This document shows, piece by piece, positions 25,325 to 33,817 of a DNA stretch of 64,000 nucleotides. The DNA lies in assembly GCF_013201725.1 (NCBI RefSeq), contig NZ_CP053835.1, positions 1,674,001-1,738,000 on the forward strand, written 5' to 3'. Origin of the DNA: Arcobacter defluvii. GTDB lineage: Bacteria > Campylobacterota > Campylobacteria > Campylobacterales > Arcobacteraceae. How positions within the stretch are numbered: the first letter of the stretch is position 1; every line of letters starts with the position of its first letter. A model generated the notes under the pieces. The model was not told the DNA's origin. It worked only from the letters and a program-made list of their open reading frames with translations, and did no database searches. The position numbers were made by a program, and so were the translations under genes.

Positions 25325-27252
25325 TCATTTTTATTAGAGATACAAATTTGATTTCTTCCACTATTTTTTGCTTTATACAATGCCAAATCTACTTGAATCA
25401 ATAAATCATCTATATTTGTACATTTGCAAGCAGATGTAATACCAAAAGAAGCTGCAAAATTAAAAGAAATTTCTTCATTTACAATAATTTTTTCATTTAA
25501 AATTGCTGTTTGTAATCTTTTTGCAACATTTAAAGCTTCTGAAATATTAGTTTGAGGTAAAATGATAGCAAATTCTTCTCCACCTATACGCCCAATTAAA
25601 TCAACATCCCTTAAAATCAATCGACTAATTTTTGCTAAATTCTGAAGAACTAAATCTCCTATACTATGCCCATATTTGTCATTTATTTGTTTAAAATGAT
25701 CAATATCAAACATTATCAAAGAGAGTTCACCACCATATCTATGATAACGAGATAATTCAAGTTCTGCTTGTTCTATAAAATATCTTCGATTAGGTAAATC
25801 TGTAAGATAGTCAAAATATGCTCTATGCTCAAGTTCTAATCTTGTATTTCTATTTTCTATTGCAATAGAAGCTAAGTTTGCAGCAAAATTAATACGTTCC
25901 ATATCACTAGAATTTGGAATTGAAGGTTTTGAGTGATAAATTGCAAATGTACCTAATAATTTACCAGTTGAAGACATAATTGGTTCAGACCAACAAGATG
26001 CTAATCCAGCACGTAAAGCTAAACTTTTATATGGTTGCCAATATTTATGTGTGCTTATATCATCTGCAATTACACGTGTTTTAAGATAAGCAGCAGAACC
26101 ACAAGAACCAACTCCTTCTGCAATTTTAACGCCATTTACAGCTTTATTATAAAAATCAGGTAAATTTGGTGCAGCACCTAAAATCAAACGTTTTTCATCT
26201 TTATCAAGTAATAAAACGCTACAAAAAGAACCAGGATCTTCATATTCCATATTTTTAACGATTGTATTTAAAATATCTGATAAAGATGTATTTTTAGCTA
26301 CCATTTCTAACATGGAGTCATGTATATGATTTCTTAGTTCACTTTTCCAATGTTGAGTTATATCATTAAAATTAACAAGTCTTTTATTTCCAATCCATGA
26401 CACTCTTACAAATACCCGTCGTTCACTTCCATCTTTACATCTTATTGTAACTTCTAAATCAGGGACTAAAATTCCCGTTTGTTTAGAAATAACAACTTCT
26501 TTATGCCAAGGTTCAATTACCTCTTTTTTATATTTTATATCAGGATAAGCTTTTTCATACCAAACTTGAACAGTAGGTATATCATCAATCGTATAACCAA
26601 AAAGTTTTATAAATTGATGGTTAAGATATTTTATATTACCATCTTCATCTGACCAAGCAATACCAATTGGAGAGAAATCTAAAATATTTTTTAACTCACT
26701 TTTTTCTTCTGTGCTTTTATTTAAATTATCTTCTAATTTTGTTTCTCGAAATTTAAGTAAAGCATTATTTGCAAGCATTTTAGCCATTTGAACAATACAA
26801 TTCATTAAAGACTCTATTTGCTCTTTTTTAATAATAGGAATACTATTTATTGCTTCAAGATATTTGATTTTATCGTAATTAAATTTTTCTGCTTGTTGTG
26901 TAAAAAATATCTTATTTGGAGTCTTATCTAAAAATTCTCCTAAAATAAGAGTTGCTAAATGATGATTTTCTACAACTATTGGAGTTGAATAATACATAAG
27001 TCCATTTTTACAAAAAGAGTAAGGTTTTTTTCCATCAATAAACTCTTTTAATAAATCACTCTCAAAATTAGTTTTATAAAACTGAGAACAAGCTTTTGTT
27101 AAACCAAATTGAGAAATGATTTTATTACCTGAATCAAGTAGAGTATTTGGAATTTTAGTCGCTTTATAAAAACTTTCAAGTAACTGCTTAAAATCAACAA
27201 TATCAATTAAATCACTGAATTTATAATCTTCAATACTAATTTGTACACTCAC
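25321..27252 (-). CDS. PocR-PAS-GAF diguanylate cyclase
   Basis: This soluble 643-residue protein begins with a PocR sensory domain (about residues 8-165; SQFYKTNFESD and CKNGLMYYSTPIV with its conserved cysteines). A PAS domain (about 188-300) and a GAF domain (about 310-465) follow. The C-terminal GGDEF domain (about 475-640) has an intact GRIGGEEFAIILP motif and an upstream RxxD-like RLILRDVD inhibitory-site segment. It is likely an active diguanylate cyclase sensing a cytoplasmic ligand. PocR domains are associated with small hydrocarbon or propanediol-type ligands. It is a single gene next to a PEBP protein. Confidence 0.87.
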   Translation of the reverse strand: MSVQISIEDYKFSDLIDIVDFKQLLESFYKATKIPNTLLDSGNKIISQFGLTKACSQFYKTNFESDLLKEFIDGKKPYSFCKNGLMYYSTPIVVENHHLATLILGEFLDKTPNKIFFTQQAEKFNYDKIKYLEAINSIPIIKKEQIESLMNCIVQMAKMLANNALLKFRETKLEDNLNKSTEEKSELKNILDFSPIGIAWSDEDGNIKYLNHQFIKLFGYTIDDIPTVQVWYEKAYPDIKYKKEVIEPWHKEVVISKQTGILVPDLEVTIRCKDGSERRVFVRVSWIGNKRLVNFNDITQHWKSELRNHIHDSMLEMVAKNTSLSDILNTIVKNMEYEDPGSFCSVLLLDKDEKRLILGAAPNLPDFYNKAVNGVKIAEGVGSCGSAAYLKTRVIADDISTHKYWQPYKSLALRAGLASCWSEPIMSSTGKLLGTFAIYHSKPSIPNSSDMERINFAANLASIAIENRNTRLELEHRAYFDYLTDLPNRRYFIEQAELELSRYHRYGGELSLIMFDIDHFKQINDKYGHSIGDLVLQNLAKISRLILRDVDLIGRIGGEEFAIILPQTNISEALNVAKRLQTAILNEKIIVNEEISFNFAASFGITSACKCTNIDDLLIQVDLALYKAKNSGRNQICISNKND

Positions 27253-27308
27253 GTCTAAAATTCCTATTTTATGTTATAGGATATATTGTAGTATATTCTT
27301 TCTTTTAC

Positions 27309-27833
27309 TTATCTTCCATAATATGAAATTAAAGAAGCTTTAGCAAGCGTATGAGAATTTAGATAAAATCCCACAAGTGCAGGATTTGCATTTTTATCTA
27401 ATCCTAAAGTTTCTATATCAAGTGCATGTACAGTAAATACATATCTATGTGCTTTATCTCCAACAGGAGGACAAGCACCACCAAAACCACTTTTACCATA
27501 ATCAGTTATACTTTGGATTGCATTTTTTGATTCACTATTTCCAAAACCAGTTGGTAATGTAAATTTATCTTTTGATATATCAAAAACTATCCAATGCCAC
27601 CATCCAGAACCAGTTGGTGCATCAGGATCATAAGCAGTAATTGCAAAAGATTTTGTACCCTTTGGAGCATCTTTCCATGAAAGTTCAGGAGATATATTTT
27701 CTCCTGTACATCCAAAACCATTAAATACTTGTTTTGATGTTAATTGTCCTTGTAAATCAGAACTACTTAATGTAAAATTTTGTGCAAAAATCATACTTAC
27801 ACTAAAAAATATTGATAATGCTATTTTTTTCAT
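27309..27833 (-). CDS. Secreted YbhB/YbcL-type PEBP protein
   Basis: This 174-residue protein has a signal peptide (about residues 1-17, MIFAQ) and the phosphatidylethanolamine-binding-protein fold. Motifs seen are CTGENISPELSWKDAPKGTKS, YDPDAPTGSGWWHWIVFDI and GDKAHRYVFTVHALD, all quoted here in part. The PEBP anion-binding pocket residues (DPDAP, HR) are present. Bacterial homologues YbhB/YbcL have poorly defined functions. It is transcribed upstream of the PocR cyclase gene, with a 56-base gap, and downstream of an AraC-type stub. Confidence 0.87.
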   Translation of the reverse strand: MKKIALSIFFSVSMIFAQNFTLSSSDLQGQLTSKQVFNGFGCTGENISPELSWKDAPKGTKSFAITAYDPDAPTGSGWWHWIVFDISKDKFTLPTGFGNSESKNAIQSITDYGKSGFGGACPPVGDKAHRYVFTVHALDIETLGLDKNANPALVGFYLNSHTLAKASLISYYGR

Positions 27834-27896
27834 AATTTTCTCCTTTTAATTTTCATAGTATATATTATTAAAAAAAATTATTCTATTAGAAAAACT

Positions 27897-28175
27897 TCAA
27901 TTTTTGTTGTTTTTTATCTGTTTTGGAGTGATTTTATACTCTTTTTTAAAGCTCTGTATAAACCAAGAGATATTATCAAATCCGCAAGTCTGACACACTT
28001 CTGTAACATTATAATTTGTTGTTTCAAGTAATAATTTCGCTTTTTCAAGTCTTTTTTTATTTTGCCATTTTTTTGGAGTTATTCCAAAAGTATCTTTAAA
28101 TTTATTTCTAAAAGCCAAATCTGTAATTTGAAACTCTTTTTCAATTTTTGTTTTAAAATAGAATCTAGAGCTCAT
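27897..28175 (-). CDS. AraC-type DNA-binding domain protein (HTH only)
   Basis: This 92-residue protein is little more than the double helix-turn-helix of AraC regulators. The first half is FQITDLAFRNKFKDTFGITP and the second is TEVCQTCGFDNISWFIQSFK. No ligand-binding domain precedes it. Its ATG lies inside the end of the receptor-cyclase gene (11-base overlap), so the two are translated together. Candidates are a stand-alone small regulator or the remains of a longer AraC gene truncated at the junction. AraC-type stubs do occur as functional proteins, so it is listed as a CDS. Confidence 0.7.
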   Translation of the reverse strand: MSSRFYFKTKIEKEFQITDLAFRNKFKDTFGITPKKWQNKKRLEKAKLLLETTNYNVTEVCQTCGFDNISWFIQSFKKEYKITPKQIKNNKN

Positions 28176-30837
28176 TTATCACCCTATTTCTACCAGTTTC
28201 TTTTGCAAGATAGAGCATTTTATCAGCTTTTTTATAAATATCATCAATATCTATAATATTTTTTGAATAATCACTAAATAAGCCCATTGATACAGTTATA
28301 TATTTACTAACAATGCTACTTTTATGTTCTATTTTTAGATTTTCAATATTTTCTAGAATCATTTTGGCGAATTGAAAAGCCTTTTCTTGATTTTTTGACT
28401 TAAATAATATTCCAAACTCTTCACCACCTAATCTAAAACAATAATCATCAGATCTTGAACTATAATCTTTTAAAGCTGTTGCAACTTTTTTCAAAACATT
28501 ATCACCCATCAAATGTCCATAAGTATCATTATATTGTTTAAAGTAATCAACATCTATTATTAAAAAAGAAATAAAATGATTTTCTCGTTTTGCACTATTT
28601 ATAAATTTTTGAGAAAAATCATTAAAGTATCGTTGATTATAAAGATTAGTTAATCCATCTGTAATTGATATTTCTTCAATAATTTTTTTATCTGTAATAT
28701 CTTGTTTTATAGATATATAGCCAATTTTATTATTAAATTCATCAAATTTTGGAGTTATTTTTATATGTATCCAATAATCTGTTCCATCTTTTGCTCTATC
28801 TTTTATCTCTCCTTCCCATATCTTATTTGAACTTATTGTTTTCCATAACTCTTTATAAACTTCACTACTCATATCTGGATGTCTTACAATATTTTGATTT
28901 TTACCTATCAATTCCTCTCTTGAATATTTACTAATACGACAAAAAGCATTTGAAACATCAGTTATGTATCCTCTTAAATCGGTTGAAGAAGAGATAATAT
29001 TTTCATCAATTAACTCATTGAAACTTTTTAGTCTTTTTTCAATTTCTTCTCTTTTTCTTATCTCTTTTGTAAGTTTTAAATTTGCATTTATAAAAATAAA
29101 TAGAATTATTCCAAATAAAAAAATTGTTCCTAAAACCCATAAAACAATCTGTTTATAATCCATCTTTTCTTCAACTTTAATTGAAGTATATTTATTAAAA
29201 ATCATTTGTTTATCTTCACTAGAAACGTTATTTATCACTTTATTAAAAATATTAGTTAATAAAGGTTCATCATATCTTGTTCCAATAGATAAATCTAAGG
29301 TTTCATCAAATTTTCCACTAATTTTTAATTGTGTTACATATTTATTTTGTATCATATAAGCAACTGTAGTCAAAGTATCTATAAAACCGTATAACTCTTT
29401 TGATTTAACTCTATTTAATCCATCTTCTATATCTTTTACTTCAACAATATTAAGATTTGGATATTTCTCTTTTAAAATCTCAATAAAAGCATAATCCTTT
29501 ACAATTCCAACTTTTTTATTTCCAATATCCAAAATATTAGAGATAAAAATCTCATCATTTCTAGTTACAACAACTAAAGGTGATTGTAAATAAGGTTTTG
29601 TAAAATTTAAAAATTTTTTACGTTTTTCAGAGACAATAAGTAAAGATAAAAAATCACATTTTTTATTTTCAATAAAAGATAAAGACTCACTCCAATTTGT
29701 TGTTGGTACAAATTTAAAAGGAATGCTCAACTCTTCTTGAAAAATTTTAAAATAATCTGCTGTAATTCCAATATGTTTTGATTCAATATTTTTTTCAAAA
29801 GGCATCCAATTTGGGTCAATACAATAAGTAATCTCTTTTTTATTTTTTATAAAATTCAACTCTTCTTTTGTTAAATTAAGATGATTTTCAAACTCATCAA
29901 AAATAAAATCTTTTACATTTAAGTTTTTATTATCTAATCCATAATCTTTATATAAATCAGAGATATATTTAAAACGTCCTTTATCAAGCGTACCTAAAGG
30001 AACATTTTTTATATCAATCATTTTTTGAATAACATCTGCTTCAAACATAAGATGCTCAATAGATTTTTTAGCACTATATTTATTATAAATTAGTTGAACT
30101 ATTTCTTCTTTATGATTTAGGGCATATTCCCAACCTTTTAATGTTGCTCTTTTGAACTTTTCAACTCTTAAAGGATGATTTATAGCTTCTTCTTTATTTG
30201 TAAATAGCATATCTCCATAAAAATCAAATCCATAAAAAATAGGATCTATGACATTTATATCTATATCTTTTTCTTTGAAATAAAAAGGCTCATTACTTAA
30301 ATATGCAGAAGTTAAATCTATCTGTTTTGTTATTAATTTTAAATAATCATCACTCTTTCTTTCTGGTAAAAAGTTTGGTTTAATTCCTAATTTTTTTAAC
30401 ATTGCTAATATTGTAAAACTATCTGTGCTATTTGCATAAATTGAAATATTTTTATTATTTAAATCATAAGGAGAATCTATTCCACTATTTTTCAATGAAA
30501 TTAGTACATTTGCAGAGTGTTGAAAAATAGGAGCAACTATAACAACTGGTTCATTTGTAATCTTATACAAGAATAAAGCAGAATCTGCAACTCCATATTG
30601 AGATTCACCTTTTATTACTTGTTCTATATTATTAAATTTTAAATCTCTTTCTTTTATCTCAACATCTAAACCAACTTCATCATAAAAACCTTTTTCTTTT
30701 GCAGCATAATATCCAGCAAATTGAAATTGATGAAACCATTTTAGTTGTAAAGTTACTTTTTCTTGAGAATAAACAAATGTAAATAATAAAATTATTAATA
30801 ATATTTTAGATTTAAAAACATTTTTAATTATTCCCAT
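28165..30837 (-). CDS. NMT1-Bac_3-PAS-GGDEF receptor cyclase
   Basis: This 890-residue receptor has a signal peptide (residues 1-24) and an NMT1/THI5-like binding domain (about 25-270, LQLKWFHQFQFAGYYAAKEK). An SBP_bac_3 domain (about 330-555), one membrane segment (about 577-597), a PAS domain (about 620-725) and a GGDEF domain (730-890) follow. The GGDEF motif LGGEEFGILF is intact. It is a paralogue of the 7774-10866 receptor, with one Bac_3 domain fewer and a cytoplasmic PAS added. The PAS sequence RHPDMSSEVYKELWKTI is close to that of the window's first gene. A small AraC-type gene overlaps its end. Confidence 0.88.
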   Translation of the reverse strand: MGIIKNVFKSKILLIILLFTFVYSQEKVTLQLKWFHQFQFAGYYAAKEKGFYDEVGLDVEIKERDLKFNNIEQVIKGESQYGVADSALFLYKITNEPVVIVAPIFQHSANVLISLKNSGIDSPYDLNNKNISIYANSTDSFTILAMLKKLGIKPNFLPERKSDDYLKLITKQIDLTSAYLSNEPFYFKEKDIDINVIDPIFYGFDFYGDMLFTNKEEAINHPLRVEKFKRATLKGWEYALNHKEEIVQLIYNKYSAKKSIEHLMFEADVIQKMIDIKNVPLGTLDKGRFKYISDLYKDYGLDNKNLNVKDFIFDEFENHLNLTKEELNFIKNKKEITYCIDPNWMPFEKNIESKHIGITADYFKIFQEELSIPFKFVPTTNWSESLSFIENKKCDFLSLLIVSEKRKKFLNFTKPYLQSPLVVVTRNDEIFISNILDIGNKKVGIVKDYAFIEILKEKYPNLNIVEVKDIEDGLNRVKSKELYGFIDTLTTVAYMIQNKYVTQLKISGKFDETLDLSIGTRYDEPLLTNIFNKVINNVSSEDKQMIFNKYTSIKVEEKMDYKQIVLWVLGTIFLFGIILFIFINANLKLTKEIRKREEIEKRLKSFNELIDENIISSSTDLRGYITDVSNAFCRISKYSREELIGKNQNIVRHPDMSSEVYKELWKTISSNKIWEGEIKDRAKDGTDYWIHIKITPKFDEFNNKIGYISIKQDITDKKIIEEISITDGLTNLYNQRYFNDFSQKFINSAKRENHFISFLIIDVDYFKQYNDTYGHLMGDNVLKKVATALKDYSSRSDDYCFRLGGEEFGILFKSKNQEKAFQFAKMILENIENLKIEHKSSIVSKYITVSMGLFSDYSKNIIDIDDIYKKADKMLYLAKETGRNRVINEL

Positions 30838-30936
30838 ATTTTAAACCTTTATAGATAAAATTTTAAATCTTTATTAAATTATTATATCTAAAGGTTTAAA
30901 TAATAAGTAATTATTTTGTTTAATAAATAAACTGAT

Positions 30937-31752
30937 TTAATCTAACAATTTATAAATCTCTTTTATTTCTATATCTAACAATTCAAACTCACCAATTTTC
31001 AAATCTTCAATCATATGTTTTGTTGATGTTGTACCATTTAAAGGCGTTATATTTATATGATTTAAAAATCTATAAAAAATCTCAGCAACACCTCGTTGAT
31101 ATTTTTGTGATAAAGTTTGTAAAATCGCACTTGTCAAAATATCTGGATTTGCAGTTAAAGACCAAAAACTCTCGTATTTTATTTCATTTTGATTACAAAA
31201 AGCTCTTATTTCTTTGTCATATCCACTTTGAGCATAAAATCGATTTTGCACTATTGATGGTTTTATTCTTGCATTGTTATAAATGTAAACTAAAACATCT
31301 AAATCATAACAATTACTAATTCCTAAATACCCTACTTCACCAGCATCAACAAATCCTTCCATTTTTTGCCAAACTTTTTGAAGTTTACTTCTAGGATAAA
31401 CTGGTGAATGTAAAATATAAGCATCTATAAAATTTGTTTTTAGATTTTTTTTAGAAGTTTCAAAAGATTTTTCCACTTGAATTTCTATTTCATCACTTTC
31501 TAAATATGGCATATTATTTTTATCTTGCCCATCAATTGGAGTAAATTTTGTTTGAATAAATAAATCTTCTCTTTTTACAACTCCATTATCATAAGCTTTT
31601 TGTAAACCAAAGCCAACTAAATCTTCTCGATAATGTCTTGGTTGACAAGCTGTATCAACAGCTCTAAATCCTTGTTTTAAAGCTTCAAAAACTAAAGCAG
31701 TTGTATTTTCTTTTTTCCAAGCTGTTCCATAAATCATATTTGGTATTTTCAT
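30937..31752 (-). CDS. Aldo/keto reductase
   Basis: This 271-residue TIM-barrel oxidoreductase is slightly shorter than usual (about 280-320). The catalytic tetrad can be placed: aspartate in FRAVDTAC, tyrosine in the following HYRED, lysine in LFIQTKF and histidine in DAYILHSP. GYLGISNCYDLDVL is the strand before the NADP-binding part. It reduces aldehydes or ketones with NADPH. It follows the DMT transporter gene by nine bases on the same strand, so the two are probably one operon. The substrate is unknown. Confidence 0.87.
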   Translation of the reverse strand: MKIPNMIYGTAWKKENTTALVFEALKQGFRAVDTACQPRHYREDLVGFGLQKAYDNGVVKREDLFIQTKFTPIDGQDKNNMPYLESDEIEIQVEKSFETSKKNLKTNFIDAYILHSPVYPRSKLQKVWQKMEGFVDAGEVGYLGISNCYDLDVLVYIYNNARIKPSIVQNRFYAQSGYDKEIRAFCNQNEIKYESFWSLTANPDILTSAILQTLSQKYQRGVAEIFYRFLNHINITPLNGTTSTKHMIEDLKIGEFELLDIEIKEIYKLLD

Positions 31753-31761
31753 AATATTTTC

Positions 31762-32643
31762 TCACTTCTGTTTTAATAGAATCATTGTAGCAAATGTTGA
31801 TATGATAATCCCTATAAAAACATTAGAATTTATAGTCTGTTTTTCTATTATAAAAGATAAAATAGCAACCATTGCAGGACTTAGATATACATAAGCCATC
31901 AGTTTTTTTGGACCTAAAATAATAGAACTTTTTTGATATAAATATAGAGTTACAATTGTTGTTCCAATAACTAAATAAGCCATCCAATAAAACAAATCAC
32001 CTTTTATTTTTTCCCAACCAAAAGGTATATTTAAAACCTGCATAGTAAGAAACATCCAAAAACATCCACCAATTAGTGTTGTAAAAACTAACACTAAAAG
32101 AATATCTCCTTTTTTATGTAAAAGTTTCAAAAATATCGAATACAAAGCCATAGAAGTTGAAGCAAGTAAAAATATAATATCTCCTTCATTTAAAGAAAAA
32201 CCTAAAAACAATTCAATATCAGCTTTAAATACAACTATACAAGTACCAATAATTCCTATAAAATATATAAAAAGTTGTTTTAAATTCATTTTTTCTTTAA
32301 AAAAGAATATACATAAAATCGCGGTCATTAAAGGAACTAAGGTATATAAAGTTCCTGTATTTAAAGCTGTTGTTGTCTCCAAAGCTTTGAACATTCCAAT
32401 AAAATATAAAGAATAAAATAATCCTATAATCATAGCTCTTGGAAAAGTTGAAATAATCTTTTTTCTATACTCTTTTTTTATCAAAACAATTGGAGCTAAA
32501 ATAATAGCTGCTAAAACAAATCTATATAAAGTCAAAGAAATAGAATCTATAACGCCTGAAAGTTTAGCAGATGCAATAAAAGATCCAGCTATTAAAAATG
32601 TTGCAAATAACACATATAAATGTGCTTTTAATTTCTCTTCCAA
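31762..32643 (-). CDS. DMT superfamily (EamA) transporter
   Basis: This 293-residue protein has about ten membrane helices in two EamA repeats (first repeat LYVLFATFLIAGSFIASAKL, second FLLASTSMALYSIFLKLL). It is upstream of the aldo/keto reductase gene with a nine-base gap. The two probably form an operon for handling or exporting a metabolite. It is distinct from the EamA gene at 18.2 kb, with a different N-terminus and neighbours. Confidence 0.86.
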   Translation of the reverse strand: MEEKLKAHLYVLFATFLIAGSFIASAKLSGVIDSISLTLYRFVLAAIILAPIVLIKKEYRKKIISTFPRAMIIGLFYSLYFIGMFKALETTTALNTGTLYTLVPLMTAILCIFFFKEKMNLKQLFIYFIGIIGTCIVVFKADIELFLGFSLNEGDIIFLLASTSMALYSIFLKLLHKKGDILLVLVFTTLIGGCFWMFLTMQVLNIPFGWEKIKGDLFYWMAYLVIGTTIVTLYLYQKSSIILGPKKLMAYVYLSPAMVAILSFIIEKQTINSNVFIGIIISTFATMILLKQK

Positions 32644-32700
32644 AAAAAATCCTTTTAAAATAAATTCTTATAATATTAATGAAATATACAATTAAAGTCA

Positions 32701-32716
32701 TTTACATATGTTGATT
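32701..32716. repeat. 16-base direct repeat, copy 1
   Basis: TTTACATATGTTGATT is present here, upstream of the gdx riboswitch, and again at 33191-33206 after the gdx gene. Homology resumes as AGAA after a three-base gap. Each copy contains the palindrome ACATATGT. It could be a protein-binding site or an insertion scar around the gdx cassette. Confidence 0.6.
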
Positions 32717-32760
32717 TTTAGAAGATTACTGTATATTTATTAACTTATTACCTAAAAAAG

Positions 32761-32766
32761 TATAAA
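32761..32766 (+). promoter_or_regulatory. Candidate -10 box of the gdx transcript
   Basis: AGTATAAAAT lies 15-20 bases before the first riboswitch hairpin, as expected for a leader that starts just before the aptamer. Confidence 0.45.
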
Positions 32767-32780
32767 ATTTATACAAGAAA

Positions 32781-32822
32781 GCAAGGACGACCTTGCCACT
32801 TCATTTCATAGAGGACGGCCTC
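32781..32822 (+). ncRNA. Guanidine-II riboswitch (mini-ykkC)
   Basis: Two hairpins each carry the ACGR tetraloop that defines this class. Hairpin 1 is GCAAGG-ACGA-CCTTGC (32781-32796). Hairpin 2 is GAGG-ACGG-CCTC (32811-32822). They are 14 bases apart, and the ribosome binding site follows within about ten bases. Guanidinium binding stabilises the pair of loops and frees the ribosome binding site. The gene downstream is an SMR protein of the guanidinium-exporter type, the classic target. Confidence 0.92.
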
Positions 32823-32844
32823 AAATTATAAAAAAGGAATTTTT

Positions 32845-33162
32845 ATGAGTTGGGTCACACTTGTTATTGCTGGAATTTTTGAAATATTTTGGGCAATAGG
32901 TCTTAAATATACAGATGGTTTTTCAAAATTAATCCCAAGTTTATTTACAATATTTGCAATGCTGATTAGTATTTGGTTATTAAGTATTTCTTTAAAAACT
33001 CTTCCTTTAGGAACTGCTTATGCTGTTTGGGTAGGAATAGGAACTGTTGGAACTGTAATAGCTGGAATAATTTTATTTAATGATTCTGTAAATATTATAA
33101 GAATTATAAGTATTTTACTTATTATATTAGGTATTATCGGACTTAAATTTACAACTTCTTAA
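32845..33162 (+). CDS. gdx: Guanidinium exporter Gdx (SMR family, SugE-like)
   Basis: This 105-residue protein has four membrane helices and is a small multidrug resistance family member. E13 in the first helix is the essential proton/cation-coupling glutamate, and [11 protein letters not shown] is typical of the SugE/Gdx branch. The guanidine-II riboswitch in its leader makes export of guanidinium by proton antiport the likely role. These exporters work as antiparallel dimers, so one gene is enough. A hairpin terminator follows. Confidence 0.93.
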   Translation: MSWVTLVIAGIFEIFWAIGLKYTDGFSKLIPSLFTIFAMLISIWLLSISLKTLPLGTAYAVWVGIGTVGTVIAGIILFNDSVNIIRIISILLIILGIIGLKFTTS

Positions 33163-33167
33163 AATAT

Positions 33168-33193
33168 AAAAGTATTTCAAAAGAAATACTTTT
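33168..33193. terminator. Terminator after gdx
   Basis: An 11-bp stem (AAAAGTATTTC and complement) closes on an AAAA loop just after the gdx stop. It also stands at the 3' end of the convergent Crp-like gene and could serve both. Confidence 0.65.
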
Positions 33194-33206
33194 ACATATG
33201 TTGATT
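33191..33206. repeat. 16-base direct repeat, copy 2
   Basis: This is an exact second copy of TTTACATATGTTGATT (first at 32701-32716), immediately after the gdx terminator stem and nine bases before the Crp-like gene stop. The two copies bracket the riboswitch and gdx. Confidence 0.6.
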
Positions 33207-33214
33207 AGAAAGCT

Positions 33215-33817
33215 TTATTTATTCAACTTTTTTCTAATTCTGCTCAACTGAGTTGGAGTTATACCTAAATGATTTGCAATATGATGTAAAGCGATTCTAT
33301 TTTCTATATTTGGATTATTTCTTACAAAATTTTCATATCTAGTTGTTGCATCATCAAGGATTAAAGATATTTCATTTTTTTCTTTTACTATTACCCAATT
33401 TTTTTCTAAATAATTTATATAAAAAGTTTTAAATTCATTATATTTATCTATCAACTCTTTGTATTTATCATAATCTATAAAAATAAGTGTGCAATCTTCC
33501 AAAGCATCAATATTTAAATATGAATCTTCTTTTGTAAGAAGTGATACTTTTGAAGCTGAAAAGTAGTTTTCACTAAAAAGATTTTTTGTATAAATTTCAC
33601 CATTTTCACCTAAATAATAAGTTCGTAAAATTCCTTTACAGATAAAATAGATATATTTTGCTTTAGAATAATTATCAAGTAAAATTTCTCCTTTTTTTAT
33701 CTCTTTTAGAAAAGTAATATTTTTTAATCTTTCAAAATTTCCATCATCAAAATCAAAATATTTTTTACAACTTTCTCTTAGTTGATTATAATAACTTTCT
33801 ATCAATTTATTCTCCAC
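33215..33817 (-). CDS. Crp/Fnr-like regulator
   Basis: This 200-residue protein has an N-terminal cyclic-nucleotide-binding-type beta barrel (about residues 20-125; KEIKKGEILLDN and YIYFICKGILRTYYLGENG). A short C-terminal helix-turn-helix (LHHIANHLGITPTQLSRIRKKL, quoted here only in part as HLGITPTQLSRIRKK) ends the chain. The cAMP-binding RxS motif is absent and there are no Fnr-type cysteines, so its ligand is unknown. Its start overlaps by one base the stop of the sigma-54-like/GIY-YIG gene, so both are translated together. Confidence 0.83.
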   Translation of the reverse strand: MENKLIESYYNQLRESCKKYFDFDDGNFERLKNITFLKEIKKGEILLDNYSKAKYIYFICKGILRTYYLGENGEIYTKNLFSENYFSASKVSLLTKEDSYLNIDALEDCTLIFIDYDKYKELIDKYNEFKTFYINYLEKNWVIVKEKNEISLILDDATTRYENFVRNNPNIENRIALHHIANHLGITPTQLSRIRKKLNK

